47,761 nt of DNA from Anaerolineae bacterium (GCA_016930015.1 JAFGHR010000078.1:1-47761); one strand, 5' to 3'; shown: positions 1-8,579, numbered from the stretch's first letter. The notes: a model not told the origin generated them from the letters alone. A program made the numbers and translations.

Positions 1-142
1 AACTGGCTTTTAGTGTTCTTCTCATACCATTCAACCTTGTATTCTCGACCCGATTTCTCCTCCCACATATTTGTGGGTAATGTATAGGCTTAGCCGGGGA
101 GGGGCGTCAGGTTTATTTTGGTGCGATTGCCCTAATCACGAA
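1..142. other. Left-edge stretch downstream of the GH5 gene
   Basis: 142 bp with no feature I can support; it follows the GH5 stop codon on the minus strand. Confidence 0.4.
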
Positions 143-1321
143 TCAAGGTGATTGCATCGACAGGCCCAGCGCGTGCGCGATCACCGTGTCAACGTGGGTG
201 CTGCCGTTTTCACGCGTGACCATGCCAAACGTCTGATCGTATTCCCACAGCGCCCACCCGATCCCGGCCATTTCCAGCGCGATTCGCACATCGGCCAGGT
301 ACTGCGCCCGGTCGGGGGGCGGGGCGAACGCGGCGAATGCGCCAAACTCGCCGCATAACACGCGCACGCCGTGCTGGTTCGCCCACGCCGCGACCAGCGC
401 GATCCGCGCTTCGATCCGGCTGGCGTTCCATTGTTCCTCGCCGTAAATCGCCAGGTAGCCGCGCATGTCCTCGTCGGTGATCTGGTCCAGCAGCGGCGTG
501 ATGTTTTCCGGGCTGGAAGGGTAGGGGATGCCTTGCAGTTCGGCCAGTTTATCCCAGACCCAGGCCGCGCCCTGGCGTGTGAACAACATCGGCTCGAAGA
601 AATGGAAGGTGTAGATCACATTGGGATCGTCAACCGGCAGCATCTGGATGAACGTGTCGATCAATGCCCACCCGGCGCTGGTTACGATCAGCGTGTGATC
701 GGGCGCGTGCTGGCGGATGGCCGCGATCAGCCGGTTTTGAATGGGCACCCATTGGCCGGGATCGGAGTCGAAGACCGGTTCGTTGAGCAGTTCCAGGAAT
801 ACACTGTCCGGGCTGCGTACGCTGAGATGCGCGGCTAGCAGGCTCCAGAACGCGACAAAACCATCGACGAAAGCCGGATCGTTTTCCAGGCGCATCGAGT
901 ACGTGTCCGACTGTACGCCGGTCGGCACGGTGCTGTGAATGTCGATCACCACGGCGAGATCATGCGCCAGAATCCGGTCCAGCGCCCGGTCGAATACGGC
1001 CAGCGCGCCGGGCCGGAGTTGGGCCGGGTTGTCTACATCGAATAGGAAATCCATGCTAACCGGCAGCCGTACAAACGTCAGCCCCAGGCCGCGTAAAAGC
1101 GCGAAATCCGCGTCGGAATAGTACGTTTCGACGGCGGTCAGATCAGCCGGGCCGCGCCAGAACCAGAATGCCAGGTTTACGCCGCGTGCCAGCCGGGCGT
1201 AGCGGGCGTCGCTGACGCCGGACTGCGCGGCGGCGTCGTGTGTGGGAGCAAGCGCCGGAAACAGCAAACTGATCAGGCTGAAAATGACGATACACAGCGT
1301 TAATCGGTGAAAAGTTATCAT
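143..1321 (-). CDS. Secreted glycoside hydrolase family 5 (cellulase-like)
   Basis: Predicted retaining beta-glycosidase of the GH5 TIM-barrel type, exported and probably acting on extracellular polysaccharide; the exact substrate cannot be read from sequence. The start at 1321 (MITFHRL...) is chosen over the upstream in-frame start because AAGGAGG lies 8 nt before it and a classical signal peptide follows (hydrophobic core, then AAAQ near residue 33). The mature protein begins with a barrel entry typical of GH5 (GVNLAFWF), has the acid/base motif LELLNEP (Glu in NEP) and a later nucleophile candidate in VLCGEFGAF. Length, about 392 aa, fits a single GH5 domain with no binding module. It is transcribed divergently from the Clp-like gene. 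I am confident of the family and not of the activity. Confidence 0.85.
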   Translation of the reverse strand: MITFHRLTLCIVIFSLISLLFPALAPTHDAAAQSGVSDARYARLARGVNLAFWFWRGPADLTAVETYYSDADFALLRGLGLTFVRLPVSMDFLFDVDNPAQLRPGALAVFDRALDRILAHDLAVVIDIHSTVPTGVQSDTYSMRLENDPAFVDGFVAFWSLLAAHLSVRSPDSVFLELLNEPVFDSDPGQWVPIQNRLIAAIRQHAPDHTLIVTSAGWALIDTFIQMLPVDDPNVIYTFHFFEPMLFTRQGAAWVWDKLAELQGIPYPSSPENITPLLDQITDEDMRGYLAIYGEEQWNASRIEARIALVAAWANQHGVRVLCGEFGAFAAFAPPPDRAQYLADVRIALEMAGIGWALWEYDQTFGMVTRENGSTHVDTVIAHALGLSMQSP

Positions 1322-1461
1322 GATGATGGCCTCCTTGAGGGTATGATGGTGCTGTGCTTGATGCTGCTTACGTGCTGCGTCACGTAAAAAACAGTAACAA
1401 TTCCACGATGGACAACCCGGCATACATGTGTTTTGGCCCGCCAAAACATCAAAAAGACGCT

Positions 1462-1490
1462 GTTAACTCAACCGGCAAGCATGATATAAT
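1462..1490 (+). promoter_or_regulatory. Promoter of the Clp-like ATPase gene
   Basis: A consensus -10 TATAAT (1485-1490) carries the extended -10 TG at 1482-1483, with a weak -35 GTTAAC 17 nt upstream. Transcription would start near 1497, about 42 nt before the start codon, so the palindrome at 1506-1520 falls in the leader. Confidence 0.6.
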
Positions 1491-1505
1491 ACGCCCATAA
1501 CAGCA

Positions 1506-1520
1506 TGTATCCGGGATACA
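1506..1520. promoter_or_regulatory. 15-bp perfect dyad, possible operator
   Basis: TGTATCC-G-GGATACA is a perfect inverted repeat with a one-base centre. It lies just downstream of the predicted transcription start of the Clp-like gene and before its ATG. It is not CIRCE and I do not recognise the regulator. The position suits a repressor site, but this is inferred from symmetry and place only. Confidence 0.45.
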
Positions 1521-1538
1521 GCAGACAGATAGGCTTCT

Positions 1539-4500
1539 ATGAAGTTCAAGTTTCATCTATACGTACAGAAACATCAAAATGATGCTTACACGGTCACACC
1601 AGCGCCATTCTATGACCTGGCGATCTATGGGCCAAGCCTGGAAGCGCTTAAGTCTGAACTGGGTGAAGCCGTGGCCGCGCGCGTGCGCGACATGCCTCCG
1701 TCGCATTATCAAAACCTCGCGTTTGATCCAAACCTTACCATGCACAAGGTCCAGGTTGAACTGCGGCCTATGGATCGGAAAAAACAAAAAAAACGGCGTG
1801 AAAAAGTCACGCTGACGTTTAGCCTGCTGGTGCGCCCGGAGGAAGATGGCCAGCTTCTGGTAACGGTGCCCAAGCTGAGCCCTCCTTTAGTCTCATTTTA
1901 CGCGTATAACGCCGACGAACTTCAGGAAACGGCAACTACCGAGATTACAACATGGTTAGATGATAGCACACTCGATTCGCTGCTGGCATACCGTCACGCT
2001 GAGAGTGAATTTTTGGATACGCTGGAAGTTGATGTTGATGTCAAACCCGGCAGCCATCGCACGTTTGATGACCTGCCGTCGTTGTTTGACATTGGATCGG
2101 AATCCGAGCATTGGGCGCTTGACGAGGTCGGGATCGATATGACTGCTCAGGCGGCGGAAGGACGTTTTCGCCGGGCGTATCATCGTGACGATGAAATCGA
2201 AGCGATCCTGCAAATTCTGACGAGTCCGCGCCACAACAGCGTATTGATCACCGGCCCGGCGGAGTCGGGTAAAACGGCGGTGGTTCAGGAGGTCGTGCGG
2301 CGTCTCCAGCGGAAAGACTGTGATGGACGGCTGCACGATCGTAAAGTGTGGATGCTCACACCTGACCGGATCATCGCCGGGGCGCAGTACGTCGGGACGT
2401 GGGAAGAACGCATCGCCAATATCGTGAACGAGTGCCGCGCACAGCACCCTATTTTGTACGTGGACGACCTGCCCGGCTTGCTGGAAGTAGGCCGGTGGTC
2501 TAAAAGTGACTCCAACGTGGCGATGGCGCTCAAACCGCACATCGCCAGCGGTGAAGTGACGATTATCGGTGAAACATCACCCGAACGCCTGACGATGGGC
2601 GAAAAAGTGGGGGCGGGTTTTGTGAACTTGTTCCGGCGGGTGGAGGTCAACGGCCTGGCCGAAGACGAAACGCTCGCCATGTTGGGCAGCGTGGCCCGTG
2701 ACCTGGAACGTGATTATAAGGTGCGCGTTCAACCTGATGCGCTCCAGGCCAGTGTCCAGCTCAGCCGCCGCTTTTGGCCGTACCGGGCGTTCCCCGGCAA
2801 GGCAATTCGCCTGTTGGAAGAAGCATCAACCGATATCGCGCAGCAGGGCACGCGCCCACAGGCGGGGGCATCGAGCACCTTGCGGCAGCGGATTCACAGC
2901 GCGCGTGTGCGGCGCCAGGATGTGATCGAAACCTTCTCGCGGTTCAGCGGGCTGCCGGAGTTTATTGTTAATGACGAGTCACGCATGGAGATGGACGCCG
3001 TCGCGTTGTATTTCGAGGAGCGAATTTTAGGCCAGGACGAGGCAGTCGATGCTATGGTAGACCTCGTGGCGACCGTCAAGGCCGGGCTGAATGATCCGCA
3101 GCAGCCGCTGGGTACATTTCTGTTTATCGGGCCGACCGGCGTAGGCAAAACGCAGATGGCAAAAACGCTGGCCGCGTACCTGTTCGGTGATGAAGCACGC
3201 CTGATCCGGTTTGACATGAGCGAATACGGCGACATCGACGGTGTGATCCGGCTCATCGGCGCGTTTGAGCAGGAAGGCGAACTCACCCGGCGTGTACGCG
3301 AACAGCCGTTTAGCGTGGTGCTGTTGGACGAGTTCGAAAAGGCCTCACCGCGCATTTATGACATCTTCCTGCAAGTGTTGGGCGAAGGTCGCTTGACCGA
3401 TGCGGCAGGCAAGACCACGTTTTTCCACAACACGATCCTGATCCTGACCAGCAACCTGGGCGGCGGCGCCAAAGCATTCAGGCCGCCGGGGTTTGACGTG
3501 GGCGACCGGGTCGATCCGGACATGATCAATACCTCGCTGAAAGTGCACTATCTCGACCAGGTCGAGCAGTATTTCCGCCCGGAATTTGTGAACCGGCTGG
3601 ACAAGATCGTCGTGTTCGGCCAGCTTAGCCCGGACGCGGTGCGTGATATCGCCCGCCGCGAACTGCATGACATTTTGCAGCGTGACGGCATTACGCGGCG
3701 AAACATCCTGGTTGAGATCGATGACGCCGTGATCGACCTGGTGCTGGAACACGGTTACAGCCCTGAATATGGCGCGCGCCTGCTCAAACGCGAGATCGAA
3801 CGGCGGGTTGTGGCACCGATGGCGCGTTCGTTGGCCCAGCGCACCGGCCAGGAACATAATTTGCTGCGTGTCGCGGTTGAAGACGGCTCACTGGCGCTCA
3901 AAAACGTGCCGATCGATCATGCCGCGCAAACAAAGAGCACCGTCACCCTGGCGCAAGGCATAAACGGCGATACATCCCGCCGCCAGCGCCTGGACCTGCA
4001 CCAGTTGGTCGAAGGGTTTGCCGCGCTGCGCCGCCAACTGGGCGGCTGGGCCGAGTCCGACACTGTCAAGGTTATGATGGACGAAAAAGCCGCGCTCAGT
4101 TCGTCGATCTATTCGTCCGATTTTTGGGACGAGCGCGAAGACGCCCGCGACAGTATGCGCCGGTTTTACTTCCTGGACCGGCTGACGCGGCGGCTGCGCC
4201 AGCTTCAGGAACGGGCCGAATACCTGGAAGATTTCGCGGTGCTGGTCAACCGCGAGCGGGATGTACGCTACCAGAGCGAGCTGGCGCACGATTATGAAGA
4301 ACTGCACAACATGACCCGTTTTTTGGATATTGAGCTGCGGACGGCTCATTTACCGCATCGTAACCAGGCCATGATGTTGATCAAGCCGCTGGGGACGCCT
4401 GCCCACCGGCCCAATAACCCATCGGAGGCATGGTCCCGGCGCCTGTCGATCATGTATTTGTGGTGGGCTGAGCGCAAGGGGTACGATCGCGACCTGTACC

Positions 4501-5024
4501 TGTTGACGCCAGACCCGGACGCGCCCGGTGGTCAGATGTTTGTGCCGGTGACGGCCAGCAGTTTTCGGACACTGCTCAAGCGGTATGAGAACTGGGCGCA
4601 CACTGACGAGATCGCGCTGTCGCTGGAGGGTAATAACGTGTTTGGTTTCCTCAAGGGCGAGCGCGGTTTGCACCGTTTGTTAAAGCCGGAGGGATTCGCC
4701 GAGGATATCGTACAGGTGCAGGTGTTTGCGTTGCCGGATGACACCGACGTTGGTGATTGGCTGGCCGAGTACCAGCGTATCAGGGCCGATATCACCGCCG
4801 GACGCCAGCCGCAACCGCCCCAGGAAAAACACTCGGTGATCCGCACCTACAGCCTGGAGCGGAATGATCGTTTTATCCGCGACCAGCGCACGGGTGTGCG
4901 TCTGACTAATGTCAAGGAGATCGTACAACGCGGCGCGATCGATTCCTTCATCCTGGCCTACCTGCACTCGGATGAAGCGGCGGTCGGGTGGGAAGACCGT
5001 TTCCCGCCGACATTCCCGTTTTGA
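1539..5024 (+). CDS. ClpC-like double-AAA+ ATPase with altered pore loop and novel ends
   Basis: A 1161-aa Hsp100/Clp-type protein. Residues 1-200 are not the usual Clp N domain and are unfamiliar to me. AAA+ D1 has Walker A GPAESGKT (~239), a pore-loop-like GAQYVGTWEER, a Walker B reading ILYVDDL (DD instead of DE), and no clear Arg-finger pair before its VEVNGL segment. D2 has Walker A GPTGVGKT (~531), Walker B VVLLDEFEKA, sensor-1 TSNLGG, an Arg finger in FRPEFVNR and sensor-2 GARLLKR. The GYVG pore loop normally found after LIGA is missing: the text reads LIGAFEQEGELT (~572-583). A PGF tripeptide (~650) sits where ClpC has its ClpP-contacting VGF. About 350 residues after D2 have no match I recognise. 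The role may be remodelling or unfolding. The ribosome site is weak (TAGG). No clpP is nearby. Confidence 0.8.
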   Translation: MKFKFHLYVQKHQNDAYTVTPAPFYDLAIYGPSLEALKSELGEAVAARVRDMPPSHYQNLAFDPNLTMHKVQVELRPMDRKKQKKRREKVTLTFSLLVRPEEDGQLLVTVPKLSPPLVSFYAYNADELQETATTEITTWLDDSTLDSLLAYRHAESEFLDTLEVDVDVKPGSHRTFDDLPSLFDIGSESEHWALDEVGIDMTAQAAEGRFRRAYHRDDEIEAILQILTSPRHNSVLITGPAESGKTAVVQEVVRRLQRKDCDGRLHDRKVWMLTPDRIIAGAQYVGTWEERIANIVNECRAQHPILYVDDLPGLLEVGRWSKSDSNVAMALKPHIASGEVTIIGETSPERLTMGEKVGAGFVNLFRRVEVNGLAEDETLAMLGSVARDLERDYKVRVQPDALQASVQLSRRFWPYRAFPGKAIRLLEEASTDIAQQGTRPQAGASSTLRQRIHSARVRRQDVIETFSRFSGLPEFIVNDESRMEMDAVALYFEERILGQDEAVDAMVDLVATVKAGLNDPQQPLGTFLFIGPTGVGKTQMAKTLAAYLFGDEARLIRFDMSEYGDIDGVIRLIGAFEQEGELTRRVREQPFSVVLLDEFEKASPRIYDIFLQVLGEGRLTDAAGKTTFFHNTILILTSNLGGGAKAFRPPGFDVGDRVDPDMINTSLKVHYLDQVEQYFRPEFVNRLDKIVVFGQLSPDAVRDIARRELHDILQRDGITRRNILVEIDDAVIDLVLEHGYSPEYGARLLKREIERRVVAPMARSLAQRTGQEHNLLRVAVEDGSLALKNVPIDHAAQTKSTVTLAQGINGDTSRRQRLDLHQLVEGFAALRRQLGGWAESDTVKVMMDEKAALSSSIYSSDFWDEREDARDSMRRFYFLDRLTRRLRQLQERAEYLEDFAVLVNRERDVRYQSELAHDYEELHNMTRFLDIELRTAHLPHRNQAMMLIKPLGTPAHRPNNPSEAWSRRLSIMYLWWAERKGYDRDLYLLTPDPDAPGGQMFVPVTASSFRTLLKRYENWAHTDEIALSLEGNNVFGFLKGERGLHRLLKPEGFAEDIVQVQVFALPDDTDVGDWLAEYQRIRADITAGRQPQPPQEKHSVIRTYSLERNDRFIRDQRTGVRLTNVKEIVQRGAIDSFILAYLHSDEAAVGWEDRFPPTFPF

Positions 5025-5039
5025 TCGCGAGCGCTGCCA

Positions 5040-5232
5040 GGGTCATCGCATCAAAAACCAGAAACGCCCCACCCCTCCGGGCTAACGCCCGGTGTCCTTT
5101 CCATGACTTTGTCGGGGAGGGGAAAAAGCCGTTGATCGCAAGCTGAAAAGTCCCCCGTCCAGCTTGGCTGGAAGAGGGTCAGGGGGAAGGCGTGGCCCGC
5201 ACAGCGCAACCGGCCATTTGATGCAATCACCC
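5040..5232. mobile_element. MITE-like element, copy 1 (193 bp)
   Basis: Non-coding element bounded by 16-bp imperfect terminal inverted repeats: GGGTCATCGCATCAAA at 5040-5055, and TTTGATGCAATCACCC at 5217-5232, which reads GGGTGATTGCATCAAA on the other strand (2 mismatches). A second copy of nearly equal length lies at 29407-29598. The two share a long identical core around GCCGTTGATCGCAAGCTG. No ORF of note and no clear target-site duplication. It would be mobilised in trans, if at all. It fills most of the gap between the Clp-like gene and the small membrane protein. Confidence 0.7.
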
Positions 5233-5354
5233 AGCACGCGCTGCCGGACGGCTTGCGCTGGGGTTATTCTACGATTAGGATTGAATCAGGCAGAGTAAGC
5301 CGTTTTTTTGAACGCTGGTTTTCAAACAGCGGCGTAACAGGAGGTGTTTTGCCC

Positions 5355-5738
5355 ATGCCACATGACTCCCGTTCCCGTTCGCGGATTGTACTGTGGGCCA
5401 ACCGGCTCAACCGGCTGCCGCGCTCAACACGTATCATTGTTGTGGCCGTTATCACAATGGAACTGGTCGCGCTGGCATGGCTGGTCGTGTCGCGGATCAC
5501 GGGCGTCAATGCGCTGGACGCTGATCCTCAGGTCACCACGCAGATCGTGATTGTGTGCGTGTTGGGACTTGTGTTCTATGGCGTTGGCTGGTGGGCAATG
5601 GTAGGCTTTGATCTAGACCCCGATCGACCCTGGTATGCGGGCACGCCCGCCGTTTGGTTTGCTGCGGCTGGCGCTGCCGGGCTTATCGTGATTGTGATGT
5701 TGGCGTTGTTTGGATTGGCGCTGGGTTATGTGTTGTGA
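5355..5738 (+). CDS. Small membrane protein with three predicted helices
   Basis: A 127-aa protein of unknown function. I start it at 5355 (MPHDSRSRSR) because CAGGAGG lies about 10 nt upstream; the longer reading from 5253 adds an N-terminus with no ribosome site. It has a basic N-terminal tail followed by three hydrophobic segments, roughly residues 23-46, 56-78 and 91-120, with the charged DLDPDRPW loop between helices 2 and 3. The next gene, a lipoprotein, starts 31 nt after it on the same strand, so they are probably co-transcribed. No enzyme motif is visible. Confidence 0.7.
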   Translation: MPHDSRSRSRIVLWANRLNRLPRSTRIIVVAVITMELVALAWLVVSRITGVNALDADPQVTTQIVIVCVLGLVFYGVGWWAMVGFDLDPDRPWYAGTPAVWFAAAGAAGLIVIVMLALFGLALGYVL

Positions 5739-5769
5739 TGGTGCGGCTCATCACCGAGGAGTACGCTTG

Positions 5770-6516
5770 ATGCGAAGCAAGTGGATGATTGTGATAGTCG
5801 GTTTAGTGCTGGTGTTGGTGCTGGCGGCGTGCGGCGGTGATGATAACGAAGACACAGCCACACCCAGCCCGTCGGTAACAGCGGTTCCAACCTCCACGCC
5901 GCTCCCTCCGGCGTGGACGCCCGCGCCGCCGGGGTTTATCCCGTCCGAAACGCCGACGCCGGACGAGGGTGAGCTAATCGGCAGTGGTGAGGGCGAGCAA
6001 GGCGACGCCAGCGCGAATGATGCCCAGACGGCAGAGGGTGACGGCGGCGCTGCCGGTGCTGAATCGGACGGTTCAGGGTTGGTGCTGCCCCCCACATGGA
6101 CCCCGTTTACGCGTCCCACGGTTACCCCGCTGCCAACCAGCGCCGAACTCAACCCGGAAACACTGGACAGCGGCACAAGCTCCGAACTACCCAGCCCGGT
6201 GCCGGTTGGTCCAAGCCGCACGCCGATGCCGGAATCGTGTAATCAGTTCACCTCGCTGACGGCGGACCAGCGGACCGCATCCGGACAACCGGCGGTGGTA
6301 AGTTGGACGGCGATGCCCGAAGCGGCCAAGTACCTGGTCGAACTGCGGCATCCGAACGGCGGCGTGGTCTTCGGGACGATCATAGACGGGACAACCTACG
6401 AGTTTGACGGCGAGTTATTCGAAACAAAAGGCGTTTATGGCTGGCAGGTCGTGCCGATCAGTGATCGGGACGAACGGGCATGTTTCCCGCTCACCGGGGA
6501 GATTATCGTGTCCTGA
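5770..6516 (+). CDS. Thr/Pro-rich lipoprotein with C-terminal beta-sandwich-like domain
   Basis: Predicted 248-aa lipoprotein. The start at 5770 (MRSKWMIVI) is preceded by GAGGAG and followed by a short hydrophobic signal ending in the lipobox LAAC near residue 20. Residues 21-165 are a low-complexity linker rich in Thr, Pro, Gly and Asp (TPTP, TWTP units). The last ~90 residues, from SCNQFTSLT, carry alternating hydrophobic patterns (PAVVSWTAMPEAAKYLVEL, YGWQVVPI) that resemble a fibronectin-III or Ig-like fold. It is probably held at the outer face of the membrane. The function is unknown; the domain suggests binding, not catalysis. Confidence 0.75.
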   Translation: MRSKWMIVIVGLVLVLVLAACGGDDNEDTATPSPSVTAVPTSTPLPPAWTPAPPGFIPSETPTPDEGELIGSGEGEQGDASANDAQTAEGDGGAAGAESDGSGLVLPPTWTPFTRPTVTPLPTSAELNPETLDSGTSSELPSPVPVGPSRTPMPESCNQFTSLTADQRTASGQPAVVSWTAMPEAAKYLVELRHPNGGVVFGTIIDGTTYEFDGELFETKGVYGWQVVPISDRDERACFPLTGEIIVS

Positions 6517-6603
6517 CGTCGTTCAGATTGTGCTGCGAAAACTGTGTCATATGCGTAAAGCAGGCAGTCCATAACGGGCTGCTTGTGTTTTTATGCCAGC
6601 CGG

Positions 6604-7326
6604 TTAATCTTGCATCGGGCCGAGGGTGGACACGATGGTCTGCGCGAATGCTTCCGCCGTCCAGGGTAGGGCGGGTTGAAAGAAGTGTTCGTAGATCGCC
6701 CAGGCATACACCCGGATTTCGTATTGGGCATCGGGCGCCATGCGCAGCCGCAAAAAATTCATCAGGTTGTGCGCGTCAACTTTGAGCACCCACGTGTAAT
6801 ACACCGCGAATCCGGGCAAAAACAGGCGTGCCATTTCGCGGGCAACCCCGGCTTTGATCGCCCTGTCATATAACGCAAACCCCTGCTCATAGTGCGCCCG
6901 CAGGTGTTCTGTGAGTTCGGCGGCGGCAGGGCCTGTTAATATCCCCTCGCTGGCCTGTTTGTTGTCCTCCGCCTGGAGCCGCCAGCCGTCCGGTGTGTAA
7001 AAGTCGTCTTCCTGAAACGGCGTGTAGCGCCCGGACTGGGCATTGACCGACCACGTCCGGTGGCGTACCCACTGCCACCACGTGACCAGCGGCGCCCGTG
7101 CCCGGAACTTAAACTCAACCTGCTCGAAGGGGGACGTGTGGCGGTGTTTCAACAGGTAAAACAGCAGTTTTTTATCACGGTCAGGCCCTTTGCTCTCGCC
7201 CAAAAATGAGACACGCGCCGCATTAACGATGGCCAGGTCGTCGCCCATGATATCCTGAAGCTCGATCCAACCTTTGTCCAGCACCGGGACACGTTTGCCG
7301 ATCAGGGTTTCGCGGTGGTTGGTCAT
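6604..7326 (-). CDS. thyX: Flavin-dependent thymidylate synthase ThyX
   Basis: Makes dTMP from dUMP using methylene-tetrahydrofolate, with FAD/NADPH as the reductant; cytosolic, usually a homotetramer. The family signature RHRx7SxR is intact as RHRTWSVNAQSGR (about residues 88-100), and the flanking SPFEQVEF and KVDAHNLMNFLRLR segments are typical of ThyX. At 240 aa the length is normal. A GGAGG site stands 8 nt before the start. It is the last gene of the yebC-ruvC-ruvA-thyX run, 53 nt after ruvA. No thyA-type gene is present in the window, consistent with ThyX being the cell's synthase, although the rest of the genome is not visible. Confidence 0.95.
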   Translation of the reverse strand: MTNHRETLIGKRVPVLDKGWIELQDIMGDDLAIVNAARVSFLGESKGPDRDKKLLFYLLKHRHTSPFEQVEFKFRARAPLVTWWQWVRHRTWSVNAQSGRYTPFQEDDFYTPDGWRLQAEDNKQASEGILTGPAAAELTEHLRAHYEQGFALYDRAIKAGVAREMARLFLPGFAVYYTWVLKVDAHNLMNFLRLRMAPDAQYEIRVYAWAIYEHFFQPALPWTAEAFAQTIVSTLGPMQD

Positions 7327-7379
7327 GAGTGGGCCTCCGTAGGCGGTGGATAACGATAACCGGGCGGCGAGCTAACGCA

Positions 7380-7955
7380 TTAGCCGAAGTGTTGGAGCGC
7401 CAGCCGGACGCGTTCCTCGACGTCGTCGGGGGCATCACGCGGGATCGATTGCAGCGCGGCCTGGGCCTCGACGATGCTGTAGCCCAGCGTCGTCATCACC
7501 GCGATGACATCGGTGTCCAGGTCACTGAGGGCGGCGATGCCGGTGATCGCATCCACGGCGATTTTGTCCTTGAGTTCAAACACCAGTTTTTGCGCCAGCT
7601 TTTTGCCGATGCCCGGTACACGCGTCAGGATCGCCGGGTCGTCACGCCCGACGGCATTTCGAATGTGTTCGACGGTCAGCGTGCTGAGAACCGCCAGCGC
7701 GATACGCGGGCCAACGCCGCTGATCGATACCAGCAGATCAAACAACGCGCGTTCTTCCTGGTCGGGAAAGCCGTACAGGGTCAGCGCGTCGTCACGCACG
7801 ACCAGATGTGTATAGAGCGTGATATGCTGGCCGGGACCGTCGATCACGTCAAACAGTGTCGTGGGGACGTGCACACGCAGCCCAATACCCCCGATCATGA
7901 TAACCACATGTCCGTCACCGATGGTGGCAACCTGGCCGTCGAGTATATCGATCAT
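7380..7955 (-). CDS. ruvA: Holliday junction branch migration protein RuvA
   Basis: DNA-binding subunit that grips the four-way junction and loads the RuvB motor. The 191-aa protein has the N-terminal OB-like domain (MIDILDGQV... GIGLRVHVP), two helix-hairpin-helix motifs (ISGVGPRIALAVLS, and VPGIGKKLAQKLV) in the middle third, and a C-terminal three-helix domain that contacts RuvB (VIAVMTTLGYS... EERVRLAL). Length and order are standard. It follows ruvC by 39 nt. RuvB is not next to it, which is not rare outside Proteobacteria. Confidence 0.95.
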   Translation of the reverse strand: MIDILDGQVATIGDGHVVIMIGGIGLRVHVPTTLFDVIDGPGQHITLYTHLVVRDDALTLYGFPDQEERALFDLLVSISGVGPRIALAVLSTLTVEHIRNAVGRDDPAILTRVPGIGKKLAQKLVFELKDKIAVDAITGIAALSDLDTDVIAVMTTLGYSIVEAQAALQSIPRDAPDDVEERVRLALQHFG

Positions 7956-7994
7956 GGTTGATCCTTATGGTCGTTATGTGTGCCAGCCGGTACG

Positions 7995-8483
7995 TCAGGT
8001 CATGCGCTCGTAGCGCGTGCTGTTGATGTCGGTAATCGCCACGCCCAGCCCATCGGCGGCGTCGTCAGGACGTGGAATCTCGTCCAGGTTAAGCAACTGG
8101 CGGATCATCTCCTGAACCTGCCATTTATCGGCGTTGCCATACCCGGCGATGGCCTGCTTGATCTCGCTGGGCTTGTACTCGCGGATCGGAAGACCGGCCT
8201 GAGCCAGCGCCAGCAGCAGCACACCGCGCCCCTGGGCGACCGTGATCGCGGTGGTGACGTTTCTGCCGAAAAACAGCGTTTCGATGGCGGCGGCGTCCGG
8301 TTGGTGGCGGGCGATAAGGGCTGTCATCTCGTCGTAAAGCTGGTTCAAGCGGACGGCCATCGGTGTGCGGGCCGGGGTGGTGATCACACCGTAGGCCGCG
8401 GCTTCCAGGTCACCGTTAGCGTGTTCGCGCACAAAACCGTATCCGGTGGTCGCGGTGCCGGGGTCAATGCCAAGAACCAGCAT
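7995..8483 (-). CDS. ruvC: Crossover junction endodeoxyribonuclease RuvC
   Basis: Resolves Holliday junctions by paired nicks. The start at 8483 (MLVLGIDPG) is preferred over the upstream ATG because AGGAGA lies 9-10 nt before it and the family always begins this way. The four acidic metal ligands are visible: Asp in LGIDPG (~6), Glu in IETLFFGRN (~67), and the C-terminal pair in PDDAADGLG (~138-142). At 162 aa the length is typical. It lies between yebC and ruvA, the classic order, so RuvC and RuvA are made together. Confidence 0.95.
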   Translation of the reverse strand: MLVLGIDPGTATTGYGFVREHANGDLEAAAYGVITTPARTPMAVRLNQLYDEMTALIARHQPDAAAIETLFFGRNVTTAITVAQGRGVLLLALAQAGLPIREYKPSEIKQAIAGYGNADKWQVQEMIRQLLNLDEIPRPDDAADGLGVAITDINSTRYERMT

Positions 8484-8579
8484 AGATGATCCGTCTCCTG
8501 AGTAATCCGTCTTTACAGTGGCCCGCTGATACGATCCAATATAAACGCGCCTCACGCACAGCGATCGGGTTATGAGCGA

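Noticed and set aside
1506..1520. CIRCE heat-shock operator before the Clp-like gene
   Set aside because: The sequence does not match TTAGCACTC-N9-GAGTGCTAA; it is a different palindrome.
5030..5245. Target-site duplications around the MITE-like copies
   Set aside because: Direct comparison of the flanks of both copies shows no convincing short duplication.
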